Source: an uncultured Streptococcus sp. (GTDB taxonomy: Bacteria; Bacillota; Bacilli; Lactobacillales; Streptococcaceae). From it: a stretch of 15,057 nt of DNA. The notes under the pieces were generated by a model. The model was not told where the DNA came from. It ran no database searches and saw only the letters and a program-made list of their open reading frames with translations. Every line of letters begins with the position of its first letter. Within the stretch, counting starts at the first letter, position 1. The DNA lies in NCBI GenBank assembly GCA_934201655.1, contig CAKPXD010000018.1:1-15057 (forward strand). The letters run 5' to 3'. The position numbers and the translations under genes were made by a program. This document shows, piece by piece, positions 7,455-14,721 of this stretch.

Positions 7455-7463
7455 ATTATACCA
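7455..7463 (-). promoter_or_regulatory. Extended -10 promoter of tex
   Basis: On the minus strand TGG-TATAAT (7463-7455) is a perfect extended -10 element. Only six bases separate it from the tex ATG, so transcription should begin at or within a base or two of the A of the start codon. No consensus -35 is visible at 17 bases. Confidence 0.75.
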
Positions 7464-7566
7464 TAAGCACGAAAGCTTGTTTTCATTAATTTGTTGCTTT
7501 CATTCAACTTTATAAAGATAAAAGCCATGTTTATTTTAAAATCCAACTATTTCTTAGAAATAATAG

Positions 7567-7572
7567 TATAAT
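7567..7572 (+). promoter_or_regulatory. -10 box of the small ORF/permease operon
   Basis: A perfect TATAAT lies at 7567-7572, about 31 bases before the first ATG of the operon. The -35 region (about 7544-7549, CAACTA) is poor. ATTTC-TTA-GAAAT (7549-7561 region) is a short palindrome just upstream of the -10 and could hold a regulator. The rest of 7464-7566 contains AT-rich sequence with a TTTCATT direct repeat but no gene that I can see. Confidence 0.6.
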
Positions 7573-7603
7573 AGTGTTAACTAAAAGAATCGAGGTATGC
7601 CTT

Positions 7604-7735
7604 ATGGCTGTTAAATTTACAAAAACTGATGACTTAGATAAGATGTTTGAAGAATTCGCTAAACTACCTGACTTGAAGCAAGTAACATTTCCAGATGACA
7701 AAGAAAAGAAAGATAAGGCAGAAAAGAAAAAATAG
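7604..7735 (+). CDS. 43-aa Lys-rich small protein (SPJ_0845-like)
   Basis: ATG at 7604, with GAGGT at 7592-7596 seven bases upstream, opens a 43-codon frame ending at TAG 7733-7735. It begins MAVKFTKTDDLDKMFEEFAK, continues with LPDLKQVTFPDD and ends in a highly charged Lys/Glu tail. There is no signal peptide or membrane segment. It resembles a streptococcal small-protein family I recall being annotated as SPJ_0845; function is unknown. An earlier ATG at 7597 yields only five codons. The stop touches the ATG of the permease (TAG-ATG), and the permease has no good Shine-Dalgarno of its own, so translation of this frame probably drives the permease. It may be a real small protein, a coupling leader, or both. 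Confidence 0.8.
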   Translation: MAVKFTKTDDLDKMFEEFAKLPDLKQVTFPDDKEKKDKAEKKK

Positions 7736-8641
7736 ATGGCACTCTTTCAAAGTTTACCTTCTAATGTGCTACAAGCTGGCGCCATTTTTCTTTCAATTAT
7801 CATTGAAGCTTTACCCTTTGTCTTAATTGGTAGTATCATCTCTGGTGCCATTGAAGTCTATGTCACACCTGAGAAGGTTTATACATTTCTCCCTAAAAAT
7901 CGATTGGGGAGAATCTTTTTTGGTAGCTTCATCGGTTTTCTCTTTCCCTCTTGTGAGTGTGGAATCGTTCCGATCATCAACCGCTTTTTAGAAAAGAAGG
8001 TTCCTAGCTATACAGCGGTACCTTTTCTAGTAACGGCTCCTATCATCAATCCTATCGTACTTTTTGCGACTTATTCAGCCTTTGGCAATTCAATTCAAAT
8101 GGTTTTCCTAAGAGCTTTGGGCGCGATTCTAGTTGCTACTATATTGGGTATCTTTCTTGGTTTTGTATGGCAGGAACCTATCCAAAAAGAAAATAGATTT
8201 GCTTGCCATGAGCATGATTTTTCTCACTTGACTAAAAGTCAAAAACTGCTTCAGGTCTTTATCCAAGCTATTGATGAATTCTTTGATATGGGACGTTATT
8301 TGGTCTTTGGCTGTCTTTTTGCAAGTATAGTCCAAGTCTATGTTCCAACTCGTATCCTGACATCCATCAGTGCAACACCACTGCTCGCTATTGTTCTTCT
8401 GATGGTCTTGTCCTTTCTTCTATCACTCTGTAGTGAAGCGGATGCCTTTATTGGCTCTTCGCTTCTCTCTAGTTTTGGCTTTGCTCCAGTGCTTGCCTTT
8501 CTGGTTATCGGTCCCATGCTTGATGTCAAGAACCTCCTCATGATGAAGAATTATCTCAAAACTCGCTTTATTTGGCCATTCATGACAATTGTAACTCTTG
8601 TTGTTCTTGTCTATTCTTATCTAGTCGGGGTGATGCTATGA
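7736..8641 (+). CDS. Permease of the PF03773 (YraQ/ArsP/YcgR-like) family
   Basis: A 301-aa polytopic membrane protein with about eight hydrophobic segments. Family marks are FLFPSCECGIVPIINRFL (C73, C75; the family pattern is P-x-C-x-C-x-x-x-P), VPFLVTAPIINPIVLFATYS and LSLCSEADAFIGSSL (C232). A cytosolic loop between the two halves carries CHEHDFSH (about 157-164), possibly metal-binding. The two-half arrangement matches transporters such as ArsP (organoarsenicals) and the Bacillus YcgR. The substrate here is not known; a metal or metalloid is inference from the Cys and His residues. It starts directly after the 43-aa ORF, and its stop overlaps the next ATG (ATGA). Confidence 0.88.
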   Translation: MALFQSLPSNVLQAGAIFLSIIIEALPFVLIGSIISGAIEVYVTPEKVYTFLPKNRLGRIFFGSFIGFLFPSCECGIVPIINRFLEKKVPSYTAVPFLVTAPIINPIVLFATYSAFGNSIQMVFLRALGAILVATILGIFLGFVWQEPIQKENRFACHEHDFSHLTKSQKLLQVFIQAIDEFFDMGRYLVFGCLFASIVQVYVPTRILTSISATPLLAIVLLMVLSFLLSLCSEADAFIGSSLLSSFGFAPVLAFLVIGPMLDVKNLLMMKNYLKTRFIWPFMTIVTLVVLVYSYLVGVML

Positions 8642-9453
8642 TTCGATTTTTTATCTTATTTGGCTATTTTATCTTAACCCTTTATCTGCATTTATCAGGT
8701 AAGCTCAATCAGTATATAAACCTCCACTACTCTTATCTGGCTTATATCAGCATGGTTTTGTCATTGTTACTAGCCATCGTTCAAGCCTATATTTGCTTCA
8801 AGCGTTTGAAAGAACATAGTCACTTACATAGTTTTTCAGCCAAGCTTGCTAGTTTTGTCCTCTTAAGTTTACCCTTGTTAGTTGGATTTACCTTTCCAAC
8901 TGTCACTCTGGATTCACAAACAGTATCGGCAAAAGGATATTATTTCCCTTTGTCGGAAGGAACTGACAAGGCAATCCAAGCAAGTGAAGGAACGAGCAGT
9001 CAGTTTCTTAAGCCGGATACCAGTCGCTTTTATTCACAAGCAGCTCATGAAAATATTATTCGGAAGAGTGCTGATAAATACTTAGCTCAATCTAGTATAG
9101 TTATCAATGATGAAAATTACCTGGAGGTCATGGAGGCTATCTATGATTATCCAAATGAATTTGAAGGCAAGGAAATAGAGTTTACTGGTTTTGTCTACAA
9201 CGATCCAAATCATACCAATAGTCAATTTGTTTTTCGCTTTGGTATTATGCACTGTATCGCTGATTCAGGAGTTTTTGGCCTTTTGACCACTGGAAACATT
9301 AATCACTACGAAAATAACACCTGGGTGAAAGTCAAAGGTAAGATTAGCAATCACTATCACAAAGAACTCAACCAAGTCCTCCCAACCCTTGAAGTCCAGT
9401 CCTTTATCAAAGTAGACAAACCAGAGAATCCTTATGTTTACAAAGAATTCTAA
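8638..9453 (+). CDS. TIGR03943 family membrane protein, permease partner
   Basis: A 271-aa protein of the YcgQ/TIGR03943 type, which is normally encoded next to PF03773 permeases and is described as a putative permease subunit. Three hydrophobic segments lie near the N terminus (about 1-19, 32-53, 68-88). An extracellular part follows, with an OB-like strand pattern (EIEFTGFVYNDP) and the conserved FGIMHCIADSGVFGLL (H205, C206, D209) that may bind metal. A His-rich loop, EHSHLHS (about 59-65), lies between TM2 and TM3. The start is ATG 8638, overlapping the permease stop by four bases with GGGGTGA just upstream. A longer upstream frame exists but runs inside the permease gene and is not supported. 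Confidence 0.85.
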   Translation: MIRFFILFGYFILTLYLHLSGKLNQYINLHYSYLAYISMVLSLLLAIVQAYICFKRLKEHSHLHSFSAKLASFVLLSLPLLVGFTFPTVTLDSQTVSAKGYYFPLSEGTDKAIQASEGTSSQFLKPDTSRFYSQAAHENIIRKSADKYLAQSSIVINDENYLEVMEAIYDYPNEFEGKEIEFTGFVYNDPNHTNSQFVFRFGIMHCIADSGVFGLLTTGNINHYENNTWVKVKGKISNHYHKELNQVLPTLEVQSFIKVDKPENPYVYKEF

Positions 9454-9479
9454 AAAGTAGCCTGAGGGGGCTACTTTTT
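9452..9479. terminator. Bidirectional terminator between the permease operon and the TPR remnant
   Basis: AAAAAGTAGCC (9452-9462) and GGCTACTTTTT (9469-9479) form a perfect 11-bp stem with a TGAGGG loop. It starts in the stop codon of the TIGR03943 gene and also contains the ancestral stop (TAG, 9473-9471) of the minus-strand remnant, so it serves both convergent units. Confidence 0.9.
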
Positions 9480-9663
9480 CTTGTTTAGTAAGTTTTTAAC
9501 TTCTCGGGCTCCGACCTGATCGCCAGCTTTTTAAAGAGCTTGATATGCCCCATAAATTGAGAAGGCTGTAATCCTTGCAAGTTTCTAACGAGAAAGTTTC
9601 TGAGACTAATTTCTTGGCCTCTTCAATCTTCCCCTCAAACAATAATTCCCAGGCTTGATTCAT
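9471..9663 (-). pseudogene. Remnant of a TPR-type protein gene (internal deletion, frameshift)
   Basis: On the minus strand an ATG at 9663, with GAGGAG seven bases upstream, begins MNQAWELLFEGKIEEAKKL and stays convincing for about 37 residues (to DYSLLNL). It then reads into poor sequence and stops after 55 codons. Another frame of the same strand gives IYGAYQAL, a TAA, then KAGDQVGAREVKNLLNKKK and a TAG inside the terminator. These two parts look like the start and end of the roughly 200-aa helical, TPR-like proteins found in streptococci, with the middle lost and the frame broken. CTT-TAA-AAA is one substitution from CTT-AAA-AAA. The Shine-Dalgarno and the position 17 bases after the zinc-ribbon gene suggest it was the last gene of that operon. 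Confidence 0.7.
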
Positions 9664-9680
9664 GCTTATTCTCCTCTAGC

Positions 9681-10733
9681 TTATGTTGTATAGAAATCAA
9701 TCGACAAATCACTATCAGACTCGTATTTTTTCCAGGCTATACTGAAGCCATAATAGTCTTCAAATTCTGGATGCCAGTCATAATAAAGTGGGATACGGCT
9801 AAATTTTCTTGCAACTACTTCATCTTCAAATTCTGGGGACTCTCCTGCAGTAATTCCAAATTGAAGGCCATTCATTTCCCAGGTGTTTCCCCAAACATTT
9901 TCGTCTGATAGAACATCAATCCAACGAGAGGCATCAATATCAAAATCTGCACATAATTCAAGTTCTAACAATTTTCTGTAGTTTACCTTGGCAGGCTTTA
10001 TATAAAAAGCTCCATCAACCTGATACTTTTTATCTTGTACTTGAATTTGTGTGACTTTCATCGGAATTGGAACTCTATTTAACTCCAACCAAAAATAGCC
10101 CAGAGGAGTTTTGATTGCATGGTAAATTTGTTTAGACTCTATTTTTACTTTTTTCGAGCAAGCATTTAGAATTCTTCCATGCTCAAGTATATTTTTACAA
10201 ACTATTTTTGAAGTCTTGGAATCAAAAATAGAATACCTACGGATGACCCTTTTTAACTTTTCAACGGGATAAGTGATATCTCTTGGGTAAGCGTGATATT
10301 TCTGGACTACCAGAGCTATTTTTTCAATATTTTCCTTCCCAGTTGGTACAATTACACCATGTCCAACATAAATACTTGGATCATCACAGATATAAGTATA
10401 ACCATTTCCACCTTCCTGAAACTCAACGACTACAAGATTCAACTCCTGATCAGGATCAAAAAGTGGTTCAGCTTTTGCACTGGTCTGGCGCTCATAAAAA
10501 GTGAAACAATCTTTATTATCCTCTTCACCAAAGACCATAAAACTACCACAATTTGGGCACTTCCACATATAGAAGGAAGCCTCTGAAATGTCTTCATAGG
10601 AAATTCTATCATCTTCGTCAGTATTGTTAAAAATATCTTCAAGCAACTCATCCGAATAAACCGAATAAGCATTTGGATCAGGTGCTTGGTGGTTGTTCAT
10701 TGCTTGACCACATCTACAAGTCCATTTTCCCAT
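9681..10733 (-). CDS. Hypothetical protein with N-terminal CxC...CxxC zinc ribbon
   Basis: I do not recognise a function for this 350-aa protein. The N terminus, MGKWTCRCGQAMNNH, with KCPNCG at 58-63, gives four cysteines (C6, C8, C59, C62) arranged like a zinc ribbon with an acidic insert. A second segment (about 98-165) contains GYTYICDDPSIYVGHGVIVP-TGKEN and YPVEKLKRVIR; this GDxVxVPxGxxN-type module occurs at the ends of several uncharacterised bacterial proteins. The rest (about 200-350) is a mixed strand/helix region rich in Trp, Tyr and acids, with no motif I know. No signal peptide or TM is seen, so it is probably cytoplasmic. The ATG has GAGGT seven bases upstream, within the stop codon region of the nucleotidyltransferase, so the two are cotranscribed. 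Confidence 0.75.
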   Translation of the reverse strand: MGKWTCRCGQAMNNHQAPDPNAYSVYSDELLEDIFNNTDEDDRISYEDISEASFYMWKCPNCGSFMVFGEEDNKDCFTFYERQTSAKAEPLFDPDQELNLVVVEFQEGGNGYTYICDDPSIYVGHGVIVPTGKENIEKIALVVQKYHAYPRDITYPVEKLKRVIRRYSIFDSKTSKIVCKNILEHGRILNACSKKVKIESKQIYHAIKTPLGYFWLELNRVPIPMKVTQIQVQDKKYQVDGAFYIKPAKVNYRKLLELELCADFDIDASRWIDVLSDENVWGNTWEMNGLQFGITAGESPEFEDEVVARKFSRIPLYYDWHPEFEDYYGFSIAWKKYESDSDLSIDFYTT

Positions 10734-10741
10734 AATTAACC

Positions 10742-11518
10742 TCAGTCACGACTTAATTCTTCAAGGAAAAATTGATTGAGAGCTTTCCAGTCTTTCTTTT
10801 CCTCTGTAACACTTTGGACGTAGTCATCCAGCTCTTGGATATTTTTGATAATGAAGTCCTGAATTGGCTCTATCGGCTCAATTTCCATTCCTTCAGGTCC
10901 CTTTACCTTTATTTCAAGCAATTTAGACACATGCTCTTTCATTTCATCAGGGATTAGTTCTTTTACCAAATCATCAAACAAAATCGGTGGAACAGAATGA
11001 TATTTTTCAATCCAACGACAAGCTAAAATAGGACGAAGTGCATAGAAATACTTTTTAGGTTTGACCTTATCTCCTGAAAGATGCTTATTCATTTGAGTTC
11101 TAGCAGTATTCAAGTAATGGTGGAGCATCTTTTTCTCGGAAAAATACTGACTAACAAGCGGACGGATACGGTCAATAAAGCCTTCGTCTTGCTGGTAAAC
11201 GATTGGCGACTGTAACCACTCAAAGAGGGTTGGATTTGACTTATAAAGCAACTTTAAAGCCTTGTCCAAATCCCAACCACTCACATCCCATGTATCGTCA
11301 ATTGGTAGTTCGATGACATCTCGATGATCGTTCAAGCTTAGATAAAAATCTTGCTTGTGCTTGTATACAAAACGTACATCAAAATCACTATCCGGAGACT
11401 CGAAGCCCCAAGCTCGACTGCCAGACTCAATTGCCCACAAAACAGTAACATCATAATCACGCTCAATTTCTGCTAGTTTTTCAGGTACTAGCACATTCAT
11501 TTCTTCTTGTGTTTGCAT
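10742..11518 (-). CDS. RlaP-like (PF10127) nucleotidyltransferase
   Basis: A 258-aa protein of the DNA polymerase beta nucleotidyltransferase superfamily, closest to the RlaP/COG3541 group. The active-site pattern is intact: GSRAWGFESPDSDFDVR (G33, S34, D45, D47), and a third acid is expected in DVIELPIDDTWDV (E70 or D74/D75). GWDLDKALKLLYKSNPTLFEWL and SPIVY are further group features. Some relatives are encoded beside RNA ligases and are proposed to act in RNA end repair, but no ligase is present here and the substrate is unknown. The ATG at 11518 has an AAGAGAA-like site about 8 bases upstream. It is the first gene of a unit with the zinc-ribbon protein and the TPR remnant. Confidence 0.85.
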   Translation of the reverse strand: MQTQEEMNVLVPEKLAEIERDYDVTVLWAIESGSRAWGFESPDSDFDVRFVYKHKQDFYLSLNDHRDVIELPIDDTWDVSGWDLDKALKLLYKSNPTLFEWLQSPIVYQQDEGFIDRIRPLVSQYFSEKKMLHHYLNTARTQMNKHLSGDKVKPKKYFYALRPILACRWIEKYHSVPPILFDDLVKELIPDEMKEHVSKLLEIKVKGPEGMEIEPIEPIQDFIIKNIQELDDYVQSVTEEKKDWKALNQFFLEELSRD

Positions 11519-11552
11519 GATGATTCTCTTTCTTATTAACTTCTTATACCCT

Positions 11553-11581
11553 ATTTTATCAGATTTCTAATACTTTATCAA
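11553..11581 (-). promoter_or_regulatory. Promoter of the nucleotidyltransferase operon
   Basis: On the minus strand, TTGATA (11581-11576) and TAAAAT (11558-11553) are separated by 17 bases, with TGA directly before the -10 hexamer (extended -10). Transcription would begin near 11546, about 27 bases before the ATG. Confidence 0.75.
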
Positions 11582-11600
11582 AAATTAATATAGTATATAA

Positions 11601-11627
11601 AGAAAAAGCCTCCAAGAGGCTTTTTCT
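11601..11627 (-). terminator. Terminator of the polyamine operon
   Basis: GAAAAAGCCTC (11602-11612) and GAGGCTTTTTC (11616-11626) form a perfect 11-bp stem with a CAA loop. Read on the minus strand the stem ends in TTTTTCTTT. It begins at the aguB stop codon, so the operon ends here. Confidence 0.9.
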
Positions 11628-12502
11628 CATCTGACAATATCTTTATACATGTCTGGTCTTCTATCTCTAAAGAGACCCCAGTTAAGTCGCTCATTTGCTC
11701 CCTTGTCAAGGTCATAAGTGGTTAAGAGGATTGCTTCATCTTGTCGTTCGGCTTGACTTAAAATAGCTCCTGTTTCGTCGGTCATAAAGGATGAACCGTA
11801 GAAGTTAAGACTGGAACTTTGTCCTCCATTTTCTTCACAAGGAGTGACTTCTTCCAAACCATAACGATTAGCTGCGATAACTGGCACAATATTTGCTGCT
11901 GCATGTCCCTGCATGGTACGTTGCCAATGACCACAACTATCTGTATCCAAAATAGGCTCTGAACCAATAGCTGTTGGATAAAAGAGTAATTCTGCACCAT
12001 TTAACGCAAGACAACGGGCAGTTTCAGGGAACCATTGATCCCAACAGATCCCGATACCAATCTTAGCATAGCGAGTGTCCCAGACCTTGAATCCGGTATT
12101 TCCAGGAGTAAAGAAGAATTTCTCCTGATAATAATGGTCATCAGGAATGTGAGTCTTCCGATAAACGCCCAGCACTTCTCCATCCGCATCAATGACAGCA
12201 ATGGAATTGTATAACACATTACCATCTTTTTCATAGAAACTGATCGGTAAAACGACCTTTAGTTCCTTGGCAATCACTTTAAAATGCTGAATAGCCGTAT
12301 TTTCTGTAACCGACTGGGCATACTGGTAGTAGTCATACTGACGCTCCTGACAGAAATAGGGACGTTCAAATAATTCAGGCAAGAGAATAATTTGGGCTCC
12401 TTGCTCAGCAGCTTGTCGAACTAAACGTTCAGCTGTTTGGATATTGGTTTCCACATCCTTAGCGCATTGCATCTGAATAGCTGCAACCGTTACATTTCTC
12501 AT
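11627..12502 (-). CDS. aguB: N-carbamoylputrescine amidase
   Basis: This nitrilase-superfamily enzyme hydrolyses N-carbamoylputrescine to putrescine, CO2 and ammonia, the second step from agmatine. At 291 aa it has the usual length. The catalytic triad is visible: E43 in LLPELFERPYF, K116 in YRKTHIPDD and C153 in GICWDQWFPE. The PYFCQ and HIPDDHYYQEKFFFTPG segments are typical of AguB rather than of other nitrilases. The gene is preceded by AGGAGA overlapping the aguA stop codon, with nine bases between the genes. Pairing with agmatine deiminase supports the call. The presence of AguB rather than a putrescine carbamoyltransferase points to a biosynthetic route rather than the energy-yielding agmatine deiminase system. 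Confidence 0.95.
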   Translation of the reverse strand: MRNVTVAAIQMQCAKDVETNIQTAERLVRQAAEQGAQIILLPELFERPYFCQERQYDYYQYAQSVTENTAIQHFKVIAKELKVVLPISFYEKDGNVLYNSIAVIDADGEVLGVYRKTHIPDDHYYQEKFFFTPGNTGFKVWDTRYAKIGIGICWDQWFPETARCLALNGAELLFYPTAIGSEPILDTDSCGHWQRTMQGHAAANIVPVIAANRYGLEEVTPCEENGGQSSSLNFYGSSFMTDETGAILSQAERQDEAILLTTYDLDKGANERLNWGLFRDRRPDMYKDIVR

Positions 12503-12511
12503 CTTTTTCTC

Positions 12512-13594
12512 CTATTCTGGAATTTGTTGGGTAATACAGTGGATATTTCCACCACCTAATAGAATATCTCTTGCAGGAATTCCGACAACATCACGGTCTG
12601 GAAAACACTGGCTCAGAATATCCAAGGCCACTTGGTCGTTTTCATCCTGAAATTGTGGCACCAATACAGACTTATTAGCAATGTAAAAATTCACATAGGA
12701 AGCTGCTAGTCTTTCACCTGCATAACGCTCCTCTTCGCCTTCTTCATAAGTATAGCCCGGCAAATCCTCCTCTGTAACTACTTGATGAATAGCTGGGATT
12801 GGGAGTTTATGAATAGTGAAACTCCGGCCTTTTGCATCAGTTTCCTTCTCTAAAAGAGCTAGATCTGCTGCAGACATGGCATACTGAGGATCTTCTTGGT
12901 CGTCCGTCCAAGCTAAAACAATCTCTGCAGGACCAACAAAGGCTGCAACATTATCGACGTGTTCATTTGTCTCATCTTGATAAATACCGTAAGGCAACCA
13001 AATGATCTTTTCGGCACCGAGGCTCTCTAGTAAGATATTTTCAATCTCCTCTTTAGTCAGGAGAGGATTACGACCAGGACTGAGCAAGCAACTTTCTGTG
13101 ACAAGAATCGTTCCTTGACCGTCACTATGAATAGCTCCGCCTTCCAGTACAAATGGTTTGGCATCGTAAACAGGTATATCTAAGACTTCTGCAAAACGAC
13201 TGGCTACTTGGTCATCTGCTTCATAGTCTTGGTAAAGACCGTCAACAGCACCACCCCAGGCATTGAAAGACCAATCTACCGCTAACTTTTCCCTTTGATC
13301 ATTGAGGAGAATAGTTGGACCAGTATCACGTGCCCAGGCATCATTTGTCTGAATATCTAGATAAACAACATTGTCTCCAAGATAGGATTGTGCTTCAGAT
13401 AGATAGTCCTGCTCCACCAAAAGGTAGACTGTTTCCCCCTGAGCAATCGTTTTGATAATCTGGCTAAAGGCTTTTTTTGCAGCCTTTCCTTGAAAAGGCC
13501 AAGAACCTGGTCGAGTAGGCCATATCATGAGAGTCCCATGATGGGGTTCATACTCTGCTGGCATGCGATAACCTAATTTCTTTGGACTTTCCAT
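12512..13594 (-). CDS. aguA: Agmatine deiminase
   Basis: AguA is a guanidino-group hydrolase (pentein fold) that converts agmatine to N-carbamoylputrescine and ammonia. Length is 360 aa. Visible family features are [19 protein letters not shown] near the N terminus, [11 protein letters not shown] (about 83-93), [19 protein letters not shown], the DETNEHVDN catalytic His region, and the nucleophile C353 in [16 protein letters not shown] at the C terminus. All catalytic positions that I can place are kept. The start codon shares one base with the nspC stop (TAATG), with AAGGAG upstream inside nspC, so the two genes are translationally coupled. Confidence 0.96.
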   Translation of the reverse strand: MESPKKLGYRMPAEYEPHHGTLMIWPTRPGSWPFQGKAAKKAFSQIIKTIAQGETVYLLVEQDYLSEAQSYLGDNVVYLDIQTNDAWARDTGPTILLNDQREKLAVDWSFNAWGGAVDGLYQDYEADDQVASRFAEVLDIPVYDAKPFVLEGGAIHSDGQGTILVTESCLLSPGRNPLLTKEEIENILLESLGAEKIIWLPYGIYQDETNEHVDNVAAFVGPAEIVLAWTDDQEDPQYAMSAADLALLEKETDAKGRSFTIHKLPIPAIHQVVTEEDLPGYTYEEGEEERYAGERLAASYVNFYIANKSVLVPQFQDENDQVALDILSQCFPDRDVVGIPARDILLGGGNIHCITQQIPE

Positions 13595-14721
13595 TATGAT
13601 AATCTCTCCTTAAAGTCTTGGTAACCAAAGGCCTTGACTAGACTGCATTCACCCTCTTTATCCATTAGATACAAACTTGGAAGTCCAATCCCGTTAAAGG
13701 TATTATTTTTGACAAAGGAGTAGATTGCCATATCCTCGAAGTACAATCTATCTCCAATCTCAACTGGATTTTCAAAGCTATAGTCACCAATGATATCACC
13801 TGTTAGGCAAGTATTTGAAGAGAGTCTATAAGTATAAGTTTTTTCTTGCGCTTCAAAACCGTCTCTCAATGGTGGGCGATAGGGCATTTCAAGGACATCT
13901 GGCATATGACAACTTGCTGAAGCATCTAACACCAAGGTCTCAATCCCGTTTTCAACAATATCCAAGACTTCTGTCGCTAGATAGCCCGCATTAAGGGCAA
14001 TGGCTTCACCTGGTTCGATATAGACATCAAGGTCATAGGTTTCACGAATACGTTTAATCTCAGAAATCAATAAATCCACATCGTAGTCATCTCTTGTAAT
14101 GTGATGTCCACCGCCCATATTGAGCCATTTAACGTGATGTAAATAGGTACCAAATTGTTCTTCTACTGCTTTCAAGGTTGTCGCTAAATCATCTGCCCCT
14201 TGCTCACAAAGGGTATGGAAATGAAGTCCATCCACCAAGTCCAGCAAATCACTTGGTATCTTATCCAAAGTTACTCCAAAACGAGAGCCAGGAGCACAAG
14301 GGTCATAGAGCGCGTGATCTCCCTGAGTAGAACACTGAGGATTGAGGCGCAAACCGACACTAATACCAGCCTCACGACAAATTTGACCGTATTTTCGTAG
14401 TTGTCTCTCCGAATTAAAAACAATGTGATCAGATATTTGAAGCAACTCTTCCATGTGTGATTCCTTGAAAGCAGGCGCAAAGACATGGACTTCTCCAGGG
14501 AATTCTTCTCTAGCCAGCATAGCTTCATAGAGTCCACTGGCCGTTGTACCAGAGAGATACTTACTAATCAAGGGATAGGTTTTATAGAGGGAATAGGCTT
14601 TCTGAGCGAGCAACACCTTACAGCCTGCCTTTTCTTGAACCTCTTGTAGAATGCGGCAATTCTCTTCTAATTTTCCTAAGTCAATGATATAAGAAGGTGT
14701 TGGTACTTGTTCTAATTTCAT
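13594..14721 (-). CDS. nspC: Carboxynorspermidine / carboxyspermidine decarboxylase
   Basis: A PLP enzyme of the alanine-racemase-like (fold III) group that decarboxylates carboxynorspermidine or carboxyspermidine to norspermidine or spermidine. Length is 375 aa. [19 protein letters not shown] opens the barrel, and the PLP lysine is K41 in [34 protein letters not shown] (phosphate-binding Gly-rich loop region) and [13 protein letters not shown] are typical. [18 protein letters not shown] carries the substrate-side Cys of the group. The start overlaps the stop of the upstream dehydrogenase by one base (TGATG). Product identity depends on the upstream synthase; sequence alone does not separate spermidine from norspermidine. 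Confidence 0.94.
   Translation of the reverse strand: MKLEQVPTPSYIIDLGKLEENCRILQEVQEKAGCKVLLAQKAYSLYKTYPLISKYLSGTTASGLYEAMLAREEFPGEVHVFAPAFKESHMEELLQISDHIVFNSERQLRKYGQICREAGISVGLRLNPQCSTQGDHALYDPCAPGSRFGVTLDKIPSDLLDLVDGLHFHTLCEQGADDLATTLKAVEEQFGTYLHHVKWLNMGGGHHITRDDYDVDLLISEIKRIRETYDLDVYIEPGEAIALNAGYLATEVLDIVENGIETLVLDASASCHMPDVLEMPYRPPLRDGFEAQEKTYTYRLSSNTCLTGDIIGDYSFENPVEIGDRLYFEDMAIYSFVKNNTFNGIGLPSLYLMDKEGECSLVKAFGYQDFKERLS

Noticed and set aside
7464..7566. BOX/RUP-type streptococcal repeat or small RNA in the tex/permease gap
   Set aside because: Only short AT-rich repeats (TTTCATT twice, GAAAGC/GCTTTC) are present, with no extended conserved repeat structure or terminator.
7578..7590. 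AdcR zinc-repressor site (TTAAC half-site) before the permease operon
   Set aside because: Only one half (TTAACTA) is present, with no matching second half.
7597..7614. Five-codon ORF starting at ATG 7597
   Set aside because: It stops at once, and the ATG at 7604 has the better spacing to GAGGT and a family-like product.
8572..8637. Upstream 22-codon extension of the TIGR03943 protein
   Set aside because: It lies wholly inside the permease gene in another frame, has a Cys-rich, unlikely sequence, and ATG 8638 has a ribosome site and ATGA overlap.
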